From Bacteroidales bacterium (lineage in GTDB: Bacteria > Bacteroidota > Bacteroidia > Bacteroidales > UBA4181), in contig JAISKR010000108.1 of the NCBI GenBank assembly GCA_031260845.1, forward strand, positions 1-5,951: a stretch of 5,951 nucleotides of DNA, in the 5' to 3' direction. This document shows positions 1 through 5,051 of this stretch, in pieces. The notes beneath the pieces were generated by a model. It was not told the origin of the DNA and did not search any database. It saw only the letters and a list, made by a program, of their open reading frames with translations. Within the stretch, counting starts at the first letter, position 1. Every line of letters begins with the position of its first letter. The translations under genes and the position numbers were made by a program.

Positions 1-671
1 CCTGCCCGCCCTAAAATTTCAATTTTATCATTTTGCGGGGCGGCATTTTCCTCATCAACAATTTTATATTTGAGAAAATACAATTTTCCCTGCTGTTCTT
101 TGAAAATAACCTCTTCGTCCGAGAGGGCAGTTTTTGCCTGCGGGTCCCAGTTTACCATTCGTACTCCTCTGTAAATCAGCCCCTTGTTGTACAAATCGGT
201 AAAAACTTTCAGCACGCTTTCGCTGCGCACTTTGTCCATTGTGAAGGCTGTTCTGTCCCAGTCGCAAGAGCAACCGAGTTTTTTTAGTTGTTCGAGGATG
301 ATGCCGCCATGCTTGTGTGTCCATTCCCAAGCGTGTTCGAGGAATTTTTCGCGCGTGAGGTCGGTCTTTTTGACGCCTTCCGCCGCGAGGTTTGCCACCA
401 CCTTGGCTTCGGTGGCGATAGAGGCATGGTCTGTACCCGGCACCCAGCAGGCGTTTTTGCCCAGCATACGGGCGCGGCGCACCAATATATCCTGAATAGT
501 GTTGTTCAGCATGTGCCCCATGTGCAACACGCCCGTCACGTTGGGCGGCGGGATGACTATCGTATAAGGCTCGCGCCCGTCGGGCGCCGACTTGAACATT
601 TTGTGTTCCATCCACCACGCATACCATTTGTCCTCGGTTGCCGCTGGGTCGTATTTTGAGGGAAGTTCCAT
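1..671 (-). CDS. valS: Valine--tRNA ligase (ValRS), N-terminal part, cut by window edge
   Basis: Cytoplasmic class I aminoacyl-tRNA synthetase that charges tRNA-Val with valine using ATP. The minus-strand frame from the ATG at 669-671 stays open to base 1, giving 223 codons of a protein that is usually near 870-900 residues. The start is typical of ValS, with a KYDP motif (residues 6-9) and EDKWY (13-17). The class I HIGH-type signature [11 protein letters not shown] lies at residues 43-53, followed by [19 protein letters not shown] at 77-89 and [15 protein letters not shown] at 174-188 are further ValS blocks. The catalytic Rossmann half is therefore present. The editing domain, the KMSKS loop and the anticodon-binding region lie beyond the window. 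The ATG sits about 24 bases after a -7-type box, which supports this start. The piece ends just before the ATTRPET editing block expected in the family, after a stretch (about residues 208-223) that I do not recognise as conserved. Confidence 0.96.
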   Translation of the reverse strand, partial: MELPSKYDPAATEDKWYAWWMEHKMFKSAPDGREPYTIVIPPPNVTGVLHMGHMLNNTIQDILVRRARMLGKNACWVPGTDHASIATEAKVVANLAAEGVKKTDLTREKFLEHAWEWTHKHGGIILEQLKKLGCSCDWDRTAFTMDKVRSESVLKVFTDLYNKGLIYRGVRMVNWDPQAKTALSDEEVIFKEQQGKLYFLKYKIVDEENAAPQNDKIEILGRA

Positions 672-694
672 TTTTATCAACTTAAAAAACGCCG

Positions 695-702
695 CAAAGA
701 TA
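695..702 (-). promoter_or_regulatory. Putative Bacteroidota-type -7 box upstream of valS
   Basis: Read on the minus strand this is TATCTTTG, an exact match to the TAnnTTTG -7 consensus of the Bacteroidota primary sigma factor. Transcription would start near 688-690, giving a leader of roughly 18 bases before the valS ATG. I see no convincing TTG -33 element at the usual spacing of about 19 bases, so the call rests on the -7 box and its position. The same 8-mer occurs upstream of glgB and of the UPF0175 gene. Confidence 0.6.
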
Positions 703-741
703 ATAAAAATCTGTGGTAAGAAAATAAGAAATTTTCACAAC

Positions 742-800
742 ACCTACGAAGGTTTCGTAGGGCTACGAAATGTTCGTAGATCTACGAAACCTTCGTAGGT
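742..800. repeat. Three tandem 17-bp palindromes forming one 59-bp composite palindrome
   Basis: Three units lie at 744-760, 763-779 and 782-798, with a 19-base period. Each has the same arms, CTACGAA and TTCGTAG, around a 3-base loop (GGT, ATG and ACC). The outer pieces 742-760 and 782-800 are perfect 19-base inverted repeats of each other, so the RNA could fold either as three short hairpins or as one long hairpin capped by the middle one. The cluster lies between rsmA and valS, and its right unit contains the rsmA stop codon. It may act as a terminator or mRNA 3'-end stabiliser for rsmA, or it may be a REP-like interspersed repeat. The downstream flank on the minus strand is not a clean T-run, so a classical intrinsic terminator is not clearly supported. 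The structure is directly visible, but the role is inferred. Confidence 0.9.
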
Positions 801-1567
801 TCTTCCATCCGTTGCGTTAATTCGATGAAATCCTGAACAGAAAGTTGTTCGGGGCGTTTTGAGAATATCGGTAAATTTTTTTGCGTATTGTCGGGTAACA
901 GGCTTTTCAGCGAATTGCTGAGCATCTTGCGTCGCTGGTTAAATGCCGTTTTCACCACCTGAGTAAAGATTTTTTCGTTGCATGGCAATTTGTCCACACT
1001 GTTGCGTGTCAGGCGGATGACGCCCGATTTGACTTTGGGCGGCGGGCTAAATGAATCTTCGTGAACGGTGAACAGATATTCGATATTGTAAAATGCCTGC
1101 AACAACACGCTGGTGATGCCGTAAGTTTTGGAACCCGGTGACGCTGCAATGCGCTCTGCAACTTCTTTTTGTAACATTCCCACCACTTCAACCACCAATG
1201 AGCGGTGTTCCAGAATCTTGAAAAGAATCTGCGTGGAAATATTGTAGGGAAAATTTCCGATGACGGCGATTTTTCCCTGATAATGGTCGGATAGCGGATA
1301 TTCCAAGAAGTCGGCATATATTAATTTCCCCTTTATTTCAGGAAACTGTTTTTCGAGGAAAACAGCCGCATCAGCGTCCACTTCCACAAAGCGGGCGTCG
1401 AAGCGCGTTTCCTGCAACAGGAAGCCGGTGAGGGCGCCCATTCCCGGTCCCACTTCCACCACCTGCCGAATGCCCTCGGCACGTAGCGATGCAACGATTT
1501 TTTGCGCTATGAACGTGTCGTTCAGAAAATGTTGTCCGAGGCTTTTCTTTGGCGTAAGGTATTTCAT
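782..1567 (-). CDS. rsmA: 16S rRNA (adenine(1518)-N6/adenine(1519)-N6)-dimethyltransferase RsmA/KsgA
   Basis: SAM-dependent enzyme that dimethylates two adjacent adenines in the 3'-terminal hairpin of 16S rRNA during late 30S subunit assembly. The 261-residue protein is of normal family length. Visible motifs are KKSLGQHFLND (residues 7-17), the SAM-binding motif I EVGPGMGALT (38-47), the catalytic NFPY (105-108), FSPPPKV (173-179) and FNQRRKM (209-215) in the C-terminal rRNA-binding domain. I chose the ATG at 1565-1567 because it gives the conserved MKYLTPKKSLGQ start. A GTG 39 bases further upstream would overlap the PIN gene and add an atypical basic leader. The gene starts 13 bases after the PIN gene stop, and I found no TAnnTTTG box on this strand between the start and about 1735. 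Transcription from the upstream toxin-antitoxin promoter is therefore likely. The last residues (PTKVS) and the TAG stop are encoded within or at the border of the palindrome cluster, so the C-terminal tail has probably been altered by it. Confidence 0.97.
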   Translation of the reverse strand: MKYLTPKKSLGQHFLNDTFIAQKIVASLRAEGIRQVVEVGPGMGALTGFLLQETRFDARFVEVDADAAVFLEKQFPEIKGKLIYADFLEYPLSDHYQGKIAVIGNFPYNISTQILFKILEHRSLVVEVVGMLQKEVAERIAASPGSKTYGITSVLLQAFYNIEYLFTVHEDSFSPPPKVKSGVIRLTRNSVDKLPCNEKIFTQVVKTAFNQRRKMLSNSLKSLLPDNTQKNLPIFSKRPEQLSVQDFIELTQRMEEPTKVS

Positions 1568-1580
1568 GCTCGATTGTGTC

Positions 1581-2054
1581 TTAACTTTGCGACGACATTT
1601 CGCCACTCATCGTCAATAATTCGTTCACGATTACAGAAGAAATTCTAAAATCCACAGATTGCAACTTGTCTAAATATGGTTTTAACGCAGGAATCAGTCC
1701 CTTTTGTTTGGCATTAAACAAAAGCCCTAACGTACCGGTAATTTTAAGTCCCAACCGTTTGGCTTCCTTTCTTCCTTTTAGGTCGTCAATAATCAGCAAT
1801 ACATTGCCTAATTCAATAGATAAGGCAATAGCAGAGGACTCACCTCTATCTAAGGTTGCTTCAAGCAACAGTTGGTAGTTCTTATTTGTAACTGGTTTAA
1901 TTTTAATCCATTCGGGCAGGGGTTCACCAAATTCTTCTAAAATATCTTCCGTTACTACGACTTCATCATATAATTGACGAAGCAAGTCAATGGCATCGGT
2001 CTTTGTCAGGGCGATGAGGCAACTTGTATCTGTCTTAACAGCAATATTAGGCAT
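1581..2054 (-). CDS. PIN-domain protein, DUF3368-like; probable toxin ribonuclease of a UPF0175/PIN pair
   Basis: Predicted Mg2+-dependent ribonuclease of the PIN fold, 157 residues from the ATG at 2052-2054. Acidic residues typical of PIN active sites are visible: D9 in the N-terminal KTDTSCLIAL segment, E37 and E41 in VTEDILEEF, E72 in DRGESSAIALS, and D90/D91 in LLIIDDLKGRKEAKRLGL. The segment GRKEAKRLGLKITGTLGLL (94-112) is characteristic of the DUF3368/COG2405 group of PIN proteins. The ATG overlaps the stop of the UPF0175 gene (ATGCCTAA), which implies translational coupling. A TTG six bases further upstream is possible but less likely. Genes of this type are commonly found directly downstream of UPF0175 genes and are annotated as type II toxins. 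Toxicity and targets here are inferred. The catalytic set appears intact, so nothing suggests decay. Confidence 0.86.
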   Translation of the reverse strand: MPNIAVKTDTSCLIALTKTDAIDLLRQLYDEVVVTEDILEEFGEPLPEWIKIKPVTNKNYQLLLEATLDRGESSAIALSIELGNVLLIIDDLKGRKEAKRLGLKITGTLGLLFNAKQKGLIPALKPYLDKLQSVDFRISSVIVNELLTMSGEMSSQS

Positions 2055-2274
2055 GGGCAATATCTTCCAAAAGGTCTTCTACTTTAGTGCTGAAAACAGA
2101 AACGCCATATCTACCCATTAATTCAATAAAAACTCGTTTGGAAACATTCGCCAAAGCCGATGCCTGTCCGGCTGATAATAACTCATCTTCATATAGTTTT
2201 GCCGCTAAATAGACAGAATAATCAAACGAGGGTAGATTTGCCTTGCCGGGTATATGTAAAACTATTGATTTCAT
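2047..2274 (-). CDS. UPF0175 family protein, probable antitoxin partner of the PIN gene
   Basis: Small protein of 75 residues. It begins with a short beta-like segment (MKSIVLHIP), followed by YLAAKLYEDELLSAGQASALANVSKRVFIELMGRYGVSV (about residues 22-60). This LS-GQAA-LA--S---F-E-L---G pattern is the UPF0175 signature and looks like a helix-turn-helix. The acidic tail VEDLLEDIAHA is also usual. Known UPF0175 members pair with PIN (DUF3368) toxins as DNA-binding antitoxins, and here the PIN gene follows with an 8-base overlap. The ATG at 2272-2274 is preferred over an upstream TTG at 2319 because it restores the family start and lies about 24 bases downstream of a strong promoter match. Autoregulation of this promoter by the antitoxin-toxin complex is expected from the family but not shown by the sequence. 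Confidence 0.86.
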   Translation of the reverse strand: MKSIVLHIPGKANLPSFDYSVYLAAKLYEDELLSAGQASALANVSKRVFIELMGRYGVSVFSTKVEDLLEDIAHA

Positions 2275-2297
2275 TGGACAACTCTTTTTTATGACTG

Positions 2298-2326
2298 CAA
2301 AGATACAACATTTTTTCAATTGTCAA
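2298..2326 (-). promoter_or_regulatory. Putative Bacteroidota promoter of the UPF0175/PIN pair
   Basis: On the minus strand the -7 box TATCTTTG lies at 2298-2305. A -33 TTG (within TTGACA) lies at 2324-2326, separated by 18 bases, close to the usual spacing. Transcription would start near 2291, leaving a leader of about 17 bases before the ATG of the UPF0175 gene. This is the best promoter match in the window. Its -33 half lies inside the last codons of the DUF3109 gene and in a 7-base tandem repeat. It probably also serves rsmA further downstream. Confidence 0.68.
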
Positions 2327-2336
2327 CTGTCAATTT
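2316..2336. repeat. Three-copy 7-bp tandem repeat over the end of the DUF3109 gene
   Basis: On the plus strand the copies are TCAATTG, TCAACTG and TCAATTT, which gives a 7-base period with single-base differences. On the minus strand the repeat supplies the last codons and the TGA stop of the DUF3109 gene, and also the -33 region of the promoter for the UPF0175/PIN pair. Short A+T-rich heptads like this could arise by slippage. They could also act as iterated operator half-sites, but the sequence alone does not decide. Confidence 0.6.
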
Positions 2337-2900
2337 ATCATATTGTTTCTTGAATAAGAGCAATTCATCGTACCATTGCTGCCCATACTTCCGTATGAGC
2401 GACTCTTTGAGGAAAACGTACAGGGGTGTGCCGGATTTTTCCCCTGCTGTCAAGGCGTCGCTGCATACGTGCCATTGATGGTAGTTCACCGCCTCGAAAT
2501 CGGTATAGCGTGTGATGCGAATGGGGTACAGATGGCAGGATACCGGCTTTTGGAAATCTATTTTCCCCTCGTTATAAGCCTTTTCGATGGCACAACAGGC
2601 AATATTCTTGTGGTAGAAAGCATATACGCAATCATCCTGCGTGCCGATGAGCGGCGTGACCTTATCCCCATCGCCATCGGTAACAAATACGCCTTTTTTT
2701 TCAACGATTGCAAGCCCTTCGGGCGTCATATAAGGCTTCACTTCGGGCAAAATCTTCTCTAAAACGGTGATTTCGTTCTCTTCAAGCGGTGCGCCCGAAT
2801 CGCCATACACGCAGCACAAACCTTTGCATTTGCGCAGGTCGCAAACAAACTTTTTTTCAAAAATATCTCTTGAAACAATGGCGTTGCCTATCTGAAACAT
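2316..2900 (-). CDS. DUF3109 family cysteine-rich protein of unknown function
   Basis: A 194-residue, probably cytoplasmic protein that I recognise as DUF3109, a family common in Bacteroidota with no established function. The N-terminus MFQIGNAIVSRDIFEKKFVCDLRKCKGLCC and the following GDSGAPLE match the family pattern. Cysteines sit at residues 20, 25, 29, 30, 91, 102, 103, 122 and 146. The C-x4-C-x3-CC cluster and the later KPVSCHLYPIR (119-128) resemble YkgJ-type CxxxCxxxCC proteins, which are thought to bind zinc or an Fe-S cluster, so metal binding is a reasonable inference. The ATG at 2898-2900 gives the conserved MFQIG start. An upstream GTG at 2957 would run into glgB. The start is 7 bases after the glgB stop and no promoter box was seen between them, so cotranscription with glgB is likely. 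A direct role in glycogen metabolism is not implied. The 3' end is made of a heptad repeat that overlaps the next promoter. Confidence 0.88.
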   Translation of the reverse strand: MFQIGNAIVSRDIFEKKFVCDLRKCKGLCCVYGDSGAPLEENEITVLEKILPEVKPYMTPEGLAIVEKKGVFVTDGDGDKVTPLIGTQDDCVYAFYHKNIACCAIEKAYNEGKIDFQKPVSCHLYPIRITRYTDFEAVNYHQWHVCSDALTAGEKSGTPLYVFLKESLIRKYGQQWYDELLLFKKQYDKLTVDN

Positions 2901-2907
2901 AAGTTTT

Positions 2908-4926
2908 TCATAACGAATAAATGCTTTTTGCGGGTAATTGTTTGAAAACAAGCGCACAACGTGACGGAATATACACTTTCAGATAAGTGTTTTCCATGGG
3001 GCGGTCGGCAAGGATACTCTCGGTGAAATATTCCATGGATTCGTCGATTCTGTCAAAACCGGCGAATCGGGCGGCGTCACTGTTGCACACAATGCGAAAT
3101 TTACCCCGACCGGTAGGAATGCCGAAATCCGTAAAGGATTGCGCGGGATTGAAGTTGAAAACGAAGACCAATCCGCCGCGGCGGAAAGCCAGAATCTGCC
3201 GTTGATGGTCTTCCAAAAGCAGTTCGGCGGGCTTTTCAAAAAGCCGGTTATTGGCAGCCAGCGACAGCATATCTCGGTCAAAATCAGCCAGAAAATGGAA
3301 TTTTAGTTCCTTGTTGTAGAGCAAATTCCATTGCCGACGGGCATATTGGTACGACCAGTTGTTGCCTTCGCGCGGAAAATCAATCCATTCGGGATGCCCA
3401 AACTCGTTGCCCATGAAGCAAAGGTAGCCATTGCCGGCGGTGGCGATGGTGACGAGGCGAATCATTTTGTGCAGCGCTATACTGCGGTCTATCACCAAAC
3501 TCTTGTCGCCAACGGACATTTTGGAATAAATATCCTTGTCAGCCAAGCGGAAAAAGACGGTTTTGTCGCCCACCAGAGCCTGATCGTGCGATTCTACGTA
3601 GGATATGGTTTTTTCGTCTTCGCGTTTGCGCGTCAGTTCGTAGTAAATTTCGCCCACGTTCCACTCGTTGTCCTTTTTTTCCTTGATAATTTTTATCCAG
3701 TAATCGGGTGTTCCCATTGCCAAGCGGTAGTCGAACCCAAATCCGCCGTCGGATATGGGCGTGGCAATGCCGGGCATACCGCTCATCTCTTCCGCAATAG
3801 TGATAGCCTGCGGTTTCACCTGATGGATGAGTTGGTTGGCAAGCATGAGGTAGGTGGTGGCGTCGGTGTTTTCCGAGCCGTCAAAATACATTCCGTATTC
3901 CGTAAAATCCCGTTCCAAACCGTGGTGAGTGTAAAGCATACTGGTGATTCCGTCGAAGCGGAAACCGTCTAATCGGTACTCTTCCAACCAGTATTTGCAG
4001 TTGGACAGCAGGAAATGCAGCACCTCATGCTTGCCGTAATCGAAACAAAGCGAATCCCAAGCGGGATGCTTGCGGCGTTCGTCGCCGAAAAAGTATTGAT
4101 AGGGCGTTCCGTCAAACAGGTTCAGCCCTTCGGCGGTGTTTTTCACCGAGTGGGAATGAACCAAATCCATGATAACGCGCAACCCCTGTTCGTGCGCGGC
4201 ATCGACTAATGATTTGAAGTCGTCGGGCGTTCCGAAGCGAGACGAAACGGCGAAAAAATTGGAAACATGATAGCCAAACGAGCCGTAATAGGGGTGTTCC
4301 TGAACTGCCATCAACTGAACGGTGTTGTAGCCGGACTGTTTAATATAGGGAATGATGCGGTCGCGGTATTCGGCGAAAGTTCCCACGCGATGCTCTTCCG
4401 TAGCCATTCCTGCATGGCTTTCGTAAATGAGCGGTTCCGAAAAACTTTCAGGCGATGAGGATTTCCAGATATACGGTTCTTGCGGATTCCACACCTGCGC
4501 GTTGAATATTTTGGTGTGCTCGTCCTGTACGCAGCGGTTGGCGTAGGAAGGGATGCGCTCGCCCTGTCCGCCTTTCCATTGCAGCAATAAGCGATAGAGC
4601 GCCCCGTGACGAAGTTTGTTTTCGGGCAGTTCAATTTCCCATATTCCCTTGTCCAAGGGTTGAAGGGCGTATTCAGCGACAGGTTTCCAATCGGAAAAAT
4701 CGCCAATCAGAAAAATCGCCGTGGCATTGGGCGCCCATTCGCGGAAAACCCAGCCATTGGCGGTGCGATGCATCCCAAAATAAAGATAGCCGCTGGCAAA
4801 ATCCGGCAGCGAAACGCCCACAGTAAGACTTTTTTCTTTCTGTTCAAGACGAGGTTTCCGTTGCGCTATAAATTTCGCAAACGGCTTTAACCATGCGTCA
4901 TTCTGAACCAATAAAGGGGGATTCAT
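2908..4926 (-). CDS. glgB: 1,4-alpha-glucan branching enzyme, eukaryote-like GH13_8 type
   Basis: Cytoplasmic transglycosylase that cuts an alpha-1,4 glucan chain and rejoins it by an alpha-1,6 bond, creating branch points in glycogen. The protein has 672 residues. An N-terminal region leads into a CBM48 domain (about 55-150, with FREWAPNATAIFLIGDFSDW at 61-80). The GH13 barrel follows, with YESHAGMA (168-175), region I DLVHSH (254-259), region II GFRFDGITS with the nucleophile D325, region III TIAEEMSG with the acid/base E379, and region IV YVESHDQ with D448. A C-terminal beta domain with YLKVYIPSR (648-656) closes the protein. The GFRFDGITSMLYTHHG and FMGNEFGHPEWIDFPREGNNWSYQYARRQW wording resembles eukaryotic branching enzymes and their bacterial relatives more than E. 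coli GlgB. The ATG lies 19 bases from a -7 box. No other glycogen gene is visible in the window. The gene diverges from a TPR gene and is followed closely by the DUF3109 gene. Confidence 0.95.
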   Translation of the reverse strand: MNPPLLVQNDAWLKPFAKFIAQRKPRLEQKEKSLTVGVSLPDFASGYLYFGMHRTANGWVFREWAPNATAIFLIGDFSDWKPVAEYALQPLDKGIWEIELPENKLRHGALYRLLLQWKGGQGERIPSYANRCVQDEHTKIFNAQVWNPQEPYIWKSSSPESFSEPLIYESHAGMATEEHRVGTFAEYRDRIIPYIKQSGYNTVQLMAVQEHPYYGSFGYHVSNFFAVSSRFGTPDDFKSLVDAAHEQGLRVIMDLVHSHSVKNTAEGLNLFDGTPYQYFFGDERRKHPAWDSLCFDYGKHEVLHFLLSNCKYWLEEYRLDGFRFDGITSMLYTHHGLERDFTEYGMYFDGSENTDATTYLMLANQLIHQVKPQAITIAEEMSGMPGIATPISDGGFGFDYRLAMGTPDYWIKIIKEKKDNEWNVGEIYYELTRKREDEKTISYVESHDQALVGDKTVFFRLADKDIYSKMSVGDKSLVIDRSIALHKMIRLVTIATAGNGYLCFMGNEFGHPEWIDFPREGNNWSYQYARRQWNLLYNKELKFHFLADFDRDMLSLAANNRLFEKPAELLLEDHQRQILAFRRGGLVFVFNFNPAQSFTDFGIPTGRGKFRIVCNSDAARFAGFDRIDESMEYFTESILADRPMENTYLKVYIPSRCALVFKQLPAKSIYSL

Positions 4927-4944
4927 AAAGACCGATTAATTTTA

Positions 4945-4952
4945 CAAAGATA
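4945..4952 (-). promoter_or_regulatory. Putative -7 box of the glgB promoter
   Basis: On the minus strand this reads TATCTTTG, an exact TAnnTTTG match. It predicts a start of transcription near 4938-4940 and a leader of about 14 bases before the glgB ATG. The upstream sequence is A/T-rich without a clear TTG at -33. The box probably drives glgB and the DUF3109 gene. Confidence 0.6.
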
Positions 4953-4982
4953 TTAAAATTACAGTAATAATAAAAAAAATTG

Positions 4983-4990
4983 TATATTTG
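4983..4990 (+). promoter_or_regulatory. Putative -7 box for the divergent TPR gene
   Basis: The plus strand reads TATATTTG, matching TAnnTTTG. Transcription would begin near 4996, leaving a leader of about 56 bases before the ATG at 5052. No strong -33 TTG is seen. The expected -33 position falls in the 30-base spacer that also holds the -33 region of the glgB promoter, so the two promoters would overlap back to back. Confidence 0.5.
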
Positions 4991-5051
4991 CCTAATTAAG
5001 TATTATTGTTTATAACTCTGTTTGAGCGAATTAACAAATTTGCGAGCGTAT

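Noticed and set aside
64..627. 187-codon open frame on the minus strand
   Set aside because: It is an offset frame inside valS. The valS frame has clear family motifs across the same bases, while this one is Arg/Gly-rich and resembles nothing I recognise.
592..798. 68-codon plus-strand open frame running into the palindrome cluster
   Set aside because: It begins within valS in antisense and ends only because the palindrome carries TAG. It has no protein-like features.
742..800. Palindromic units considered as a CRISPR array
   Set aside because: The 17-base units are separated by only 2 bases, there are no spacer-length unique segments, and no cas gene is present.
1582..1589. TAACTTTG, a plus-strand match to TAnnTTTG
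   Set aside because: No plus-strand gene lies downstream. An 8-mer with two free positions is expected by chance in DNA of this composition.
2376..2762. 128-codon open frame on the plus strand opposite the DUF3109 gene
   Set aside because: It is antisense to a well-supported gene and shows no recognisable domain or promoter.
3331..3972. 213-codon open frame on the plus strand opposite glgB
   Set aside because: It is antisense to the catalytic core of glgB, has no start context or promoter box, and its sequence reads as a shadow of the glgB codons.
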